This document shows, piece by piece, positions 42,890 through 53,638 of a stretch of DNA of 64,000 nucleotides (the stretch's first letter is position 1; every line of letters starts with the position of its first letter). The position numbers were made by a program, and so were the translations under genes. This DNA comes from Dryococelus australis. Taxonomy: Eukaryota > Arthropoda > Insecta > Phasmatodea > Phasmatidae. The stretch spans positions 123,551,838 to 123,615,837 of the forward strand of contig CM057000.1 in the NCBI GenBank assembly GCA_029891345.1. The letters are read 5' to 3'. Below the pieces are notes generated by a model, which was not told the origin of the DNA, ran no database searches, and was given only the letters and a program-made list of their open reading frames with translations.

Positions 42890-43508
42890 TAGAGAGAGAA
42901 GGAGAGAGAAAACAAACTCCTTTAGAGCAAACTGGTACCGTTAGCCCACTGATCCGAAACAGTCTACTTCTCCGAGAAAAAAAAATGGGGTGGGGGTTGA
43001 AGGCCTATCTGCGGTCGCTTGCGATCGTCATTTCAGATAACTCTCCTGTGTTTCAGCTGGGAAACACGTCACAAAACTACTTTTCCTTTTCTCGCGGTTC
43101 CCCCGCCATTGCGGTACATTACATTACTGTTCCGTATCCAACACGCTTCACCATCTATAGGCTCTTAAGACCGGAGTTGTTATGTGCCGCTCAAATATAA
43201 TACTATATCTCACACTCTCAGTGTGTTTCATTCGACAAAAATATTTTCCGTGGCGAAATTTTCCTGAACATGCGACTAAACATAATAGTGCCTTAGATTT
43301 TTAAACGATCCGAAGTGAAAGTAAACGAGGACATTTGTCACTTTACTGCTGTATCTGCGATTATTCCGTTGGCTGCGGCTATTTTAAACCAATCGAAATG
43401 TATCATCTTCTACGTTATTTTGATGCAAATAAATTTTCCCCCATGTTTACTGAGCGAGTTTTGGCAGTGGTAAATTAGTGGACTCGCATAATGGACATTA
43501 CTCTAGAC
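42621..43508. other. unclassified; (GA)n tract
   Basis: A GA-rich tract lies at 42859-42910. CATTCTCGGA and TCCGAGAATG form a short hairpin at about 42781-42812. The plus frame 42757-43200 crosses the GA tract and has no domain. Confidence 0.35.
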
Positions 43509-43793
43509 AAGGGGTCTCTAACCCGCGGCCCGTGGTGCATATGGGACCCTCCGTGTTATATCATTCGGCCCGCGGGGTTATTTACGTCTGAAATAAATGT
43601 ACACATTAGTCTGTGTTTCTAAACTAAGTGTAATGAAAAAGGAATTATTCTTCTACGAGGCAGTTGGCGTGTACATTCAACTTAATTATTAACGAAACTA
43701 TATCACATGTTATTTTTCAATCTATGTATTTGAATTAATTATTATTTTTTACACTTGCGGCCCGCGGACAAGTCCACAATAGGGGTTGTGGCG
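43509..43793. mobile_element. possible hAT-like non-autonomous element
   Basis: CAAGGGGTCTCTAACCCGCG followed by GCCCGTGG resembles the CAGGGGTC...GCGGCCCGC ends of hAT elements. GCGGCCCGCGG recurs near the other side (43756). The right terminus is not clear and no 8-bp duplication was found. Confidence 0.4.
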
Positions 43794-43984
43794 CTTTATT
43801 AATTCTGAGCGTTTTACTGGGACAAGTTGCATGTACGAAGTAAAGTCAACACAAAATAACTTTTAAATATTTACATTACTTAATGTTAATTACGGTAGAT
43901 TAGCTAAATGGAGGACTAACTTATATTCATATGATCTGCAGGACCTAAGCACACGTAATAAAACTATTAGTTAGCTCCTAAGCT
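43794..43984. other. no feature
   Basis: AT-rich spacer. Confidence 0.3.
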
Positions 43985-44115
43985 GTACCCGAGTTATCAG
44001 GATGCATTCAACCTCTGTCGTATAGTTCGTTGGTCGTCAGCTTTCAATACAGAAGGCCCAGGATTATATGATGGTGGAAATGACGACCTTGATTCGTAAT
44101 TCATTTTGTCAGAAA
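43985..44115 (+). mobile_element. possible tRNA-derived SINE remnant
   Basis: TAGTTCGTTGGTCGTCAGC and AATACAGAAGGCCCAGGATT recall a tRNA-like SINE head (box A-like TAGTTCGTTGG, poor box B). The minus-strand frame over it is then incidental. Confidence 0.3.
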
Positions 44116-44975
44116 AAGTTGAATGCTCAACTCTCACATTAAGATTTATGCATTTATGAGTAAGTATGAGGGCCGTATATGACATTTGTGTCAATACACT
44201 AGCCAATGCGAAAAAATGGCTGCTCTGCAAACTGTTCCGTTCTCCCGGCGTTTTGCCGCTGTCTATCGCATGGGTCGGACTCTCGGCAGCATAGGTTGAA
44301 GTTCCTGCTTAGGACTGAATGAATAGAGAATGTCTAAACACCACTTTGTGTACATACATGAATCATTCCCAGTCGCAGCAGGTGGCCACGTCTAGTAGTT
44401 ACAAAATACGCTATCATCCAGTGAGAGCAGCACTTCCCGAGGCAAATCAATGGTTATTTTCGTAGTTCCAAGATCCCGGGAAAACTACTTCTGATATCTG
44501 CACGAAACGAAAATCAAATTAACATTCGTGTTTATTTATATGGTTCTTGAAAGTTTCATGCAATCAAGTATAAAACTTTATTTTATATTGCCGAATATAT
44601 GGTTTTGTCAAAACACATCATTAATGGAAATATTTAATTTTGGCGGTATTTTAACGGCGCATTAACATGAACTACTTAAGAACCATAAGCAAATTTTTTT
44701 CCGTATTGCTTGTTAGAAAAAAAGTAATCTGCGAAATGCTCTGCTAATTAGTGAGTTCAACATATTATTTTCCAATTTGTTATTTAATATTGACATGAAT
44801 GTGTCTTTAACAAATGATATTTGCAAATATTGATCATTAGACTTTCCTCTTTGCTATGGAATTTGAATCTTGAAATCGTATAATTACACTTCATGCTACA
44901 TTAATTTGAAGACAGTGGGATGTTTTCCTTTTACGCTGGTTGCGGAGTTACCAGCAAATCAACTCCCATTCTACC
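44116..44975. other. no gene seen
   Basis: AT-rich, no motif recognised. Confidence 0.35.
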
Positions 44976-45020
44976 TTAAGCAGGGCTTTCAAAATGCTAA
45001 TTTACCGTGAATAATCTATA
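44976..45020. mobile_element. MITE-A right-end fragment
   Basis: TTAAGCAGGGCTTTCAAAAT is followed by TTACCGTGAATAATCTATA. Confidence 0.45.
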
Positions 45021-45436
45021 ATAGACTATGTTCATTTCCTTTATGTTAATCATCACCATTTATAACTGTAATGTGTCCGAAACGTTTACAAACCGTACAC
45101 TTGTATACAGTAGATTACAATTGGGATTTACTCTTTTTAATAATTTAGAATGGGAAAAGTGTACCCGTGGTTCCACTTTACCCGAACAGTGAGGGTAAGT
45201 GGACCTTTGCAGACTTGTACGAACATCAAGATATCAAGTACAGATATTTAATTAAATGTGTAAGTCATATGTATACCGTAAGCCGACATATCAAGCTGTA
45301 ACATACCATGACAATGAGAGTAGAGTATAACATTTTCAACTAAGTTGCTTATTTTAAATGGGGGAACAGTTACACTGCAGAAACGCAGAAATGTTGCAAG
45401 ATATACATTTAGAGAAAAGAACAGGCGACAGTTTAC

Positions 45437-45855
45437 TATAGGCTGTTCACAGTAAACTGAGCACTTTTGGAAGCCCTGACTAAGATCTACTTCTCTGCCC
45501 ATTATTTAATCCTTCCGCCATATGCAACATTAACATTGCGTTTACCCTCTAACTTTATTCATTTGCCAAGCGAGTAAAAATCTGTGACACTAACATGAAT
45601 TTAAGTATGTAAAAATTCACAAATTTTTACTCTAATCTGCGTAAAACTGATATAAAATATTTTAAATAAATTTAATGGCCACAAATACCAAAGTTACTTT
45701 TTGAATATGACTTTAACATATGTAATAAATTTTCATATTTAGTTGCCAACTTATCTGGGATTACGCCATTCTTTATGGCCCTTTAAATACATATAGTTAG
45801 GGCCAGTGATTTTCTCACAAGTTTATTTCAAAACTGTTCAGATTACCATAAATCA
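45437..45855 (+). mobile_element. MITE-A, long form
   Basis: The left end TATAGGCTGTTCACAGTAAA is followed by the long-form block AAGCCCTGACTAAGATCTAC. The right end is eroded (TTTCAAAACTGTTCAGATTA). The interior matches 55901-56327 in order. Confidence 0.65.
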
Positions 45856-46314
45856 TTTACAAAAGAACATTTTAAAGGTTACTCACAAATTTACGATCGA
45901 GAAAAAAATTTAAAAGAAAAATAACAATGGTAAATATTTAAAATCATCGTCAATATGCAACACATTTAATTACGAAAATACATTATTTACCAACACTGTC
46001 AAATGACGTCTGACTCGTCACAAAGTGTCATTGCAATTGTGAATCAATTTCACACAAGATTTCTGGCCGTGTGAACGATATACTGTTGTGTTCTATGCTT
46101 AGAGATAGTGACTTTCCACCAAAAAAAAAAATATGAGTACACGGCAGACTTAAATACTGTAAGCACCCACCAGCAGTTGGCCTATTGCCGTTGGTTGCTC
46201 TCCGCTTGAGAAGGCTTTTCATATTCGACCGGGACACTCTGAAATCAGCAACATCGGCACGGCTCCTACGTGATTCGTGTGCAGCCAATAACATGTGTCA
46301 AATAAATTGGATGT
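45856..46314. other. no gene seen
   Basis: AT-rich, then unclassified. The 88-codon frames on the two strands overlap each other and neither has a motif. Confidence 0.35.
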
Positions 46315-46929
46315 GGCTGTGTAGGGGACACGGCCGTTTGTATTGCGTGAATACGTCTACGTTGACGTGCTCTGACGCCTTGATGTTTATCTTACGTTCC
46401 CGGCACCGCTTTATTCAATCATATGGGGTTTTATGGGTATCACTAGATTGATTTTGAGATGCTCTTTCCAGCCGTATACGATTTCTGTATTTCGACTTGG
46501 CTTTTTGAAAAGTATAGGCCGAAATTGTGTTAAGTTTCCTTAATTTTTTTCATTAACCTCATACAATTTCACCACAACCACGCCACACAAATGTTTTTAT
46601 ACGCACAATCGATTGATATTGACGAGAGCTGTCGATTGAAACCCAAACGAGCGCCGTAGCTTCTCCTAGTCAAAAGTTATACTACGTTTAAGTTATGAGA
46701 CGCGGCGAAACGAACTCAAAATTGCGCCCCCCCCCCCCCTCAAGTGATGCTTCGCAGTCCTCACTCAACTTAATATATTTTTTGATCCTTTGGCAATCGA
46801 GTGGTGTAATTGAATTTTGAATGTAGATGATAGATTCGGAGCTGCAATGCCAAACTGTATCTCCCGATGTTATCATCGGATTTTCTGGATTACCTCCCAC
46901 TATGATTGCAAATTTAAAGACGTATTCAC
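46315..46929. repeat. dispersed repeat Q, copy 2
   Basis: Same blocks and orientation as 6423-6989: GTGAATACGTCTACGTTGAC, TTTCTGTATTTCGACTTGGC and GATAGATTCGGAGCTGCAAT. It carries an extra segment of about 45 bases (TATAGGCCGAAATTGTG region, 46514-46555). The minus frame keeps GDTVWHCSSESIIYIQ and NSITPLD. Confidence 0.55.
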
Positions 46930-47057
46930 ATCAAAAGTAATTCAGCCGATCAAGATAGTAAACGATTCTACGTGTTTTAAAATGAACATATCTTGGAATA
47001 TTTCGCGAGGGCCTGGGCCACAGCGTGCTGGCCAACTAAACTGCAGCGAGCACAATT

Positions 47058-47711
47058 ACATTCTATTCGTAACTTCTTCGCACTTTTTAAACCAAACCTT
47101 TCAAAAATCGCCCGTGTATGATGTGCTTGTTTCTTTCTTAAATATGTTATGTATTATGATCGGTTTATACTTCCTTAAGTATCTTCACTTTGGCTGAATT
47201 AAACATTTACTTATATTTCACCTATAAATAGAGGCACGAGTATTTCGCGAATTCATTCTAAGGCGAGGTAGACTCCTAACACTTGTTATTTTCTCCTACT
47301 GATGCGATTGGACGACAGTTGTTTAGACACGCCCCGTTTAACTGTGAGCCAGTAATAAGCAGGAAGCAGTAGAGTGAGCTAGTGTTTACCAGTACTGTAC
47401 TGAGGCCACACATGATCACAGCAACCAATAAGCAAACGATGTTGTCTCGAGTGTATACATGGCTGTCCAGCCTAGCTTGCTGCTAACTCAATCCGCGAAA
47501 TACTCGGAGCTCTACCTATAAATTATATTTCGTTTGTATTTAATGTGAATAAAAACAGGGAGAAGATAGGCGTGTTGGTAATGCCCAGTAAGTAATAGTT
47601 ATTACATAAATTATTATTCGGCTTTATTTGTGCATCATGAGGCGGAGGAATATCCTGAAAGCACTGTAGCAGAGCTTCAGGAAAGTGTGAAGTAACAGCG
47701 AATTGACTATA
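47058..47711 (+). mobile_element. MITE-B with a nested hAT-like MITE
   Basis: The left part TTCTATTCGTAACTTCTTCG and CACTTTTTAAACCAAACC is separated by a 286-bp insert from the right part, GGTAATGCCCAGTAAGTAAT to GAAGTAACAGCGAATTGAC. Removing the insert and one duplication restores a copy of about 360 bp. Confidence 0.7.
47229..47514. mobile_element. hAT-like MITE with 8-bp target duplication
   Basis: It is flanked by perfect direct repeats CCTATAAA (47221-47228 and 47515-47522). The ends are TAGAGGCACGAGTATTTCGC and, reverse complemented, TAGAGCTCCGAGTATTTCGC, inverted repeats with three mismatches. An 8-bp duplication and TAGAG termini are hAT hallmarks. There is no coding capacity. Confidence 0.85.
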
Positions 47712-47737
47712 AGCAAGGTTAGTTGGAGGAAAGATTA

Positions 47738-48743
47738 CCACGATGAAAAGAGGCCGGGGGGGGGGGGGGCTCGTGGCGGACGGTCGTATTCGTCGGGAAC
47801 CTGGGTGGCTCAGTTGTTGATGGCTTCGCGCATCTGCTGGGGGCGGCCCAACGATCAAGGCGGAGGATGTTGGGGGTAACCCGAGGTGCTGAAACATGCG
47901 GAGTGTGGCGAACCACTCCACTGCTGGATTCTGCGGGCTAACTGTAGATGCGTGCGGAATGGAATGGAACAGCATCGGAACTTGGAAGCAATGGCGCCAG
48001 CCTTCACTCGTGGGCCAGCGGATTCGCCTCCCCAACTGGTAGCTCCTCGATGTCCCGCCGAGAGCTGCTCACCTACGACCGAGGGAGATTTTGAAGGAGG
48101 GGGAGGGGATGATTATCCCGACGCATTTCTCCCCACCTTCACCCGCGACGTGGAGCTCCTGATGTCGGCACAGCAGAGCGAAGATGGAGTAGGTGCCATG
48201 ACAGCTGCCTGGATTTCTTGCGTCCTCGGCTGGAGGCTTAAGGACCCTGCCTGAAGTCACTGCTGTCGATGTTGCTGTGCGGGTAGTCAGGCTGCCCGCG
48301 CAGGAACATGGATGGCAGTTCCACCTCAAGGGCGCATGTGCCTTTAACATGCTAGCCCAAAGCCTCGCCACCTCTCTGCTAGATTCTTCACTCCCATATT
48401 AAACAGCATGGACTCCACACCTGCTATCTCCTTTAGCATTTTCGCTATTACTCCAACGAGTTTGACTACTTTTCTGTCGGTATGGGTTTTACCGTGTCTA
48501 TGCGGATTTTTCCATGCCCCTTCTTAATGTAGCTGTAACTACACTACACTTAGGGATTTAGGCAAGGCCCCAAAGTGATGGCCATGCCTACCCATTCCCT
48601 GTCGGCCGCGATGTCCGCCTCCTTGGCATTCAATTCCCTCTCCTTTAGGCGTAAGGGGCTCAGCCCTGAGATGCAATTAGAACCCGACCCTACCTTCGGA
48701 CTTACACTTAACAGTTAGAATAAGGTAGTTTAGAAAAAAAAAA
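47738..48743 (+). mobile_element. GC-rich retrocopy-like segment ending in poly(A) (doubtful)
   Basis: The base composition is sharply more GC-rich than its surroundings. It starts near a run of 14 G (47756-47769) and ends with A10 at 48734-48743. TGGCTCAGTTG near 47806 resembles a Pol III box A. Frames up to 170 codons exist on both strands but none shows a reverse-transcriptase or zinc-knuckle motif. It may be the 5' or 3' end of a LINE or a processed transcript. Confidence 0.35.
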
Positions 48744-49012
48744 GGGTGGGAGGAAAAGGGACGATGTCCTCTTTCTCACGGCTGTGACGTGACATAACGC
48801 CAGGAGCGCATGTGTCTACAGCGGCCAGATGGGCTGCGGCGCCACGCGCCTTTCGCGTGGCCGTCACACTTCTTTCTCTCTCTCTTCCCCCCCCCCCCCT
48901 CCTCATGCTGTCAGTCCCCGACAGCGCCGAAGCCACGCCCCACTTTACAAAACTTTCCTTCAACAGACCCCGTGTTGGCACATGGCACTGCACATTTCTC
49001 TCCCGCGGCAGG
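48744..49012. other. GC-rich spacer before a SINE
   Basis: Contains a C run (about 48889-48899). Several overlapping frames continue into the SINE and are not called. Confidence 0.3.
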
Positions 49013-49262
49013 GGGCCACGGTGGCCGGGCGGTTCGCCTGCTCGCCTCCCACCAAGGCTATACGGGTTCAATCCCTGGCCGGGTCACTCTGGATTTTCGC
49101 ATGTGGGAATCGTGCTGATCGATGCCGTTGGTCGGCGGGTTTCCTCGGGGATCTCTCGTTTCATCCCGCCCCTTCATTCCGGCGCTGCTCCATACTCACC
49201 TCAATCACCCTCATCGGCTTTCAAGACCCCGATGTTCAGAGCCGACCAAACCTTCAATTCTC
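49013..49262 (+). mobile_element. tRNA-derived SINE-1, near full length
   Basis: Box A GTGGCCGGGCGGTTCGCC, box B GGGTTCAATCCC, the body block GATGCCGTTGGTCGGCGGGT, and a 3' part TCAATCACCCTCATCGGC then GACCCCGATGTTCAGAGC. This is the longest copy here. Four frames over it are artefacts. Confidence 0.85.
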
Positions 49263-49482
49263 ACGCGGTACGACCCCGCTGCAGCAAGCTGTGTTCCGCT
49301 GCGACTGGCGATTATCGCTTATCGCTGATTATTCACGTACATGGTAGTGGGAAATCGCACATATGGATGGGAAAATTACCTAATGACGCGTGCATCTCTT
49401 CAGCATTCTCAACAGCTAAGCGGGGAGGGGGCCGGGGGCGCAAGAAGCATTAATTTAACACGCTAATATTTACTAATGCTGC

Positions 49483-49632
49483 TGCGCTGTCGTCGCGGTG
49501 TAATGGATAGCGCATCGGCCTGTCGTGATAGAGGACCGTGGTTAGCGCCCATCCACCAGCAAGTGTCAAGGATTTTAGTGTTGAAGTTTCGGTTATAATT
49601 CGTCAAGAGGATAATGGTAAAAAAAAAAAAAA
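49483..49632 (+). mobile_element. tRNA-derived SINE-3 with poly(A) tail
   Basis: GTGTAATGGATAGCGCATCG resembles the 5' half of tRNA-Arg with box A. GTGGTTAGCGCCC is a weak box B. A unique body of about 70 bases ends in A13 at 49620-49632. Confidence 0.5.
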
Positions 49633-50801
49633 TTATCAGTACCAATACTCCAGGCTATTTTTATATGTACATATATTATACAATATAGTTAATTTTCCCT
49701 TACGTGCAAGGGAATTTTACCATTAATTTTTTTTTACAGTATGTAATTTACACCAAACCAGGTGATACTGCCAACTCACTGAGTGCGCATCCATTTGGAA
49801 TTATGTTCAATTACCATTACGTCCGGACAGTATCCTGATTTCGGGTTTTCATGGTTTTGCTGGAGGTCGACTTTACGAGAAGTTTTACACGCCTTTTGTG
49901 CCCGAAGTTATTACTACAGGTATTATACCGGGCGAGAGTAGAAATGGTGGAGTGAGCAGTGCTTCAAATTCTTTCAAATTGACAGTACAGTGAGAACTCA
50001 GGAGTACGACCTTCTCCTTGTTTGCAGTGACGAAGCAGAAATGCTGGATAACGAAGTGAATAACAGATAAACATCGCACTCAAGTTACAGCTTCTTTGAA
50101 ATGTTTATCGTTCGCTTCCTCAACCTTCAACTGATAGCTGAGTATTACTTGCAAAATTCTTAACGTGTTTTGTGTTTTCCACTGCGTTTCAGAGATATGT
50201 TTAAATATATAAGTATTTGTCATGAACCTTCAACGCAGTTATCTATATAATGGAAATAACAAGTTTGTAGCATGATAAACTATCTCGGTGGGAAATCAGA
50301 ACTCATCACTTATAACGAACATTCAAAAATAGGTGTGGCATTATTTTAGATAATATACGTACCCCGTTCACAAGAGATTATGCAACAGTTCTAGAGAAAT
50401 TTAATATTAATGTGTTTTGATTACAAATGGAAATAAATAGTTTTAATATTATTACTGTATTTTAAATTATTTTATATAACGTTTACTGCGACAATGTATT
50501 CTCTGGTTAGCTGTGTTAACGGATAGTTATTATTAATTTTAATTCCAAAGAAATTATCGTTCACATTTATATGGAGTTATTTTGGTAAAATGACACTAAA
50601 TATGTTATTTACGTTTAACAGAGGACTAAATCAGTATTCTCAACAACGTAAAAAATTTGAATTGTGAGCGGAGCTGACGTATGTTCGACACACGTGAACT
50701 CACAGCCATAGTACGAACAAGGTTGAGAACTGGTGTTATGTGGTGTGGATCAGCTAGCTAGCTGCCTCTGATATCAGGCAACAGGCGGACAGTGGCGTTT
50801 C
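49633..50801. other. no gene seen
   Basis: AT-rich DNA with no repeat end recognised and no frame above 64 codons. Confidence 0.4.
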
Positions 50802-51044
50802 TATAGGCAATCCACGGTAAAGTGAGCACTTTTTTAATCCCTCTCATTTGTGATAGTAGTCAATGAATATATTTTATTTAAGAGTTAAACTTTATCTTCC
50901 GAGTGTGGTGGAGTATATACACACACACTGTTTATCACATGCATGTCAATATTTATTTTAAAAGTTGGTTAAAGGATCGGAAATGGCAGATATGAAAACA
51001 TAACTAAGGCTTCAAAAGCGCTCACTTTACACTGAACAGTCTAT
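50802..51044 (+). mobile_element. MITE-A, short form
   Basis: The left end is TATAGGCAATCCACGGTAAA and the right end AAAGCGCTCACTTTACACTG followed by AACAGTCTA. Confidence 0.7.
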
Positions 51045-51234
51045 GTCGTATGTGCGCCACTCAGGGGTGCTAATAATCCATACACACTACTACGCTAAGA
51101 TCCTACTAATATGCTCAAATTAAGACAAATTTAAGGTTAAGCACAAATTCAAAACAAGCTGAGACCTTCAATAATGTGCCAAGAAAGTTCCCCAACTCAT
51201 GGAATAAAAAGTCCCAAGAAATCCCAACACTGGC

Positions 51235-51990
51235 TTTCCGCCATTTTGAACTTTAATTCGGCCATATTGGATTTTTGCAGTTATTTATTAGTAGAATGAT
51301 TATGTTCCTTTGGGCACAAGGGATTGGGGTTTCGGAGCCTCGGAGCCAACCGGCCGCCATCTTGAATTTCCTTTTTTTTTCCCTAAAAATTTTCCTTTTT
51401 TCCGTAAAATTGTCCCTTTTTTTCCATTTGCAAAACGAACCCCCTCCCCCTCCCCTCGAAAGGCAATTTTCAGCCCAGAGGAGGAGAGGCGGACTCGTAA
51501 CTGCGATCCAGGTTAAGCAGATCAGAGAGGACCATTTTCGAGGGCAGAGCAGTGGTTGCCATATTGGTTTTATAGGTATAAGGTATGCCAAATCGATGTA
51601 TGAGATACAGTATCAGAGTCAGACCTAACAATCAGCCATATTAGAAGCCAGTGACCTGGCTCCAAAAAAATCCAAAAAATTACAAAAAAATTACAAACAA
51701 ATTTAGTACTAAAAATTAAACAAAAATAGTTCATAAATTTATTCAGAAAATTTATTTAAAAAAAATTAATTTCCGGAGGGGGTTCCCTCACCCCTCGCCT
51801 TTACTCATTCAGTTATCTTGGTTTTTTAGCATGTCATTTGTTTATACATTGCTGAGGTCGCCATCTTGGATTTTTGTCTCATTTGTTTATACATTACTGG
51901 AGGATGCCATATTGGTTTTTCCGTTTGTCGTTTGTTTACACCTTGCTGGAGGACGCCATATTGTTTTTTCGTTTGTCATTTGTTTATATA
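51235..51990 (+). promoter_or_regulatory. cluster of GCCATNTTG (YY1/Pho-type) motifs
   Basis: GCCAT[A/C/T]TT motifs occur at about 51239, 51262, 51356, 51556, 51634, 51860, 51905 and 51955, all in the same orientation. GCCATNTTG is the consensus bound by YY1 and Drosophila Pho. Three of the sites belong to a tandem repeat. A regulatory role is inference; the motif may simply be part of a repeat. Confidence 0.35.
51833..51986 (+). repeat. three tandem repeats of about 48 bp
   Basis: The unit is approximately TGTCATTTGTTTACATTGC followed by TGGAGGACGCCATATTGG and a T-rich tail. It occurs three times, with the start of a fourth before (TA)n. Confidence 0.8.
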
Positions 51991-52024
51991 TATATAGTAT
52001 ATATTATACATATATAAAATAAAC

Positions 52025-52096
52025 TAACCCAGAACCTGCCGCACCCCTGACTGGCGCGGCGGCGCACCAACCGATTGCGCCACGGGAGATCGGCTT
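52025..52096 (-). mobile_element. tRNA-like SINE head remnant
   Basis: The minus strand reads CTCCCGTGGCGCAATCGGTT (good box A), a short arm and GGTTCTGGGTT (weak box B). It does not fold as a complete tRNA by eye, and no amino-acid identity is assigned. Confidence 0.4.
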
Positions 52097-52535
52097 TCAC
52101 TTTGTGAAATATATTCAAACGGCAGCGACAGTCTATACTACGCAATCATTGCGGTTGGTGGAGACAATACCACTACTGTATAAGATTAAAAATTATAAAA
52201 GTGACTCATAATGATTTGATGATTACCACTCCACATCGAATAAGACTTCATCATGTGGAAATATGCGAGCAAATCCAATAGTTCCACGGCATCCATTGTA
52301 ACACACAGCGATTCAGACAGCAAAAAATGTAAACATTGGAATCAATATAGTCAACTTATGGGTGCAAAAATATCCGTGCGAGCAAAATTTATTTTCTATT
52401 TCTCTACTCTGTTGTGATTGGAGTAACAAGGGCTTTTTTTTCTTTTATGTTAACGTAAATTGTGGAAAAATGGTTTAACTTTTTACGCTGTGTAATTTAT
52501 GTTGTTGAAGTAAAATCGTTCGTGGATGGGGCTTA
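52097..52535. other. no gene seen
   Basis: AT-rich spacer before the Harbinger-like MITE. Confidence 0.35.
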
Positions 52536-53186
52536 GGCCGTTACTCAATTTAAACAATACTCTTTCGAGAGAGCACTCTTTCGAAAGAGAACTCTTTCGA
52601 ACAACATGACGAGAGCACTGCTTCATGCTCTCACTATGTGAAATTGAGATAACCATTCTCTTGTTTCTCTCCGACGTCACGCAGGCAAAAATCATTGTCA
52701 ATGGTATCGGGAGTAATTTATATATGTTTAAAGAATCACAAATAATTATAGCACTACGGCAATGATTTTTGCGCTTAAAATACTATAGTTTTTGTTTTAT
52801 GTGTTACTGGCAACCAAAGTGACAAGACAATACTTTGCCAAAAAATATTTATTTATATATTTTTATTAATGTGTAATATATTTTGTTAGGTAAAATAGTT
52901 GCTATTATTCACTTACGGGTAAAGTGCGATGTGGATTTTGGCCCAGGAAGCTGCTGCAACCTTATTCCAGTACTAAACAATATAAACAAATATGCCGCGC
53001 GGTCAGAGAGTGCGAGAGAGCGCAAAGCGAGTACACAACTACGTACTCTCTCTGTGCTCTCGCTCTTTCACGACCTCTCCGACGAATTGATACGACCAGA
53101 GAGCGTTCTCTCTGACGTCATTGTGACTTGGCCGCTAGAGCGAGAGCACGAGAGAGCGCTCTCCGGGACCAATTTGAGACACGGCC
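52536..53186. mobile_element. Harbinger-like MITE (651 bp) with TTA target duplication
   Basis: The ends are GGCCGTTACTCAATTT and, reverse complemented, GGCCGTGTCTCAAATT. TTA stands directly outside each (52533-52535 and 53187-53189), the 3-bp TTA/TAA duplication of PIF/Harbinger. Subterminal regions are rich in GAGAGAGC and CTCTTTCGA units on both sides, forming further imperfect hairpins. The frames inside encode nothing recognisable. Confidence 0.75.
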
Positions 53187-53198
53187 TTATTAATACGT

Positions 53199-53420
53199 GG
53201 GGCCGCAGTGGTTAGAGTACTCGCCTCCCACATAGCCGAAACTGGTTCGATTCCCGGTGGGGTCGCACGCGGATCTTCGCACGTGGGAATCGTGCCGGAC
53301 GATGCCGCTTGTCGGCGGGTTTTCTCAGGGGATCTCCCGTTTCCCCCACACTTTCATTCCGGCGCTGCTCCATGCTCGCCTCGCTTCTCCCTTGTCGGCT
53401 CTCAAGACCTCACTCACTCA
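53199..53420 (+). mobile_element. tRNA-derived SINE-1
   Basis: GGGGCCGCAGTGGTTAGAGT (box A), CTGGTTCGATTCCC (near-perfect box B), then CGTGCCGGACGATGCCGCTT and CAAGACCTCACTCACTC. It lies 13 bases from the Harbinger-like MITE. Confidence 0.85.
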
Positions 53421-53638
53421 ATATCACGTCAGGCGGAAGGCTACAAAACTAGTAGAGAAGTAAGTTCCAAGCAGGGCTTTCAGAAGTTGCGAGGCAACAG
53501 CAAACAGAAGATGATTGCTTTGACTGGAATGAATTCTGTTGTTCATTTCGCGGAAGCATCAGGGAAAGAGTGGCAGTGCTGAGGGCATCCCCTGGTCACG
53601 TCACGTCTCAATCTACTGCAGTACACTTTCCTGCCGCT
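53421..53638. other. unclassified spacer
   Basis: Contains CAAGCAGGGCTTTCAGAAGT, a MITE-A-type 3' fragment, near 53468. Confidence 0.35.

Noticed and set aside
8863-47770. Shared ACCACGAT(A/G)AAAAG word before G runs at 8.87 and 47.74 kb
   Set aside because: The sequences diverge completely after the G run, so the match is short and may be chance.
47523-48371. Several frames of 65-170 codons in GC-rich sequence
   Set aside because: They occur on both strands at once, reflect base composition, and lack reverse-transcriptase or zinc-knuckle motifs.
48729-49453. Frames up to 213 codons across 48.7-49.5 kb
   Set aside because: They span a SINE-1, whose GC-rich body is open in several frames.
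52025-52096. tRNA gene on the minus strand
   Set aside because: Box A is good, but box B is weak and the arms do not pair into a full cloverleaf. It fits a SINE head better.
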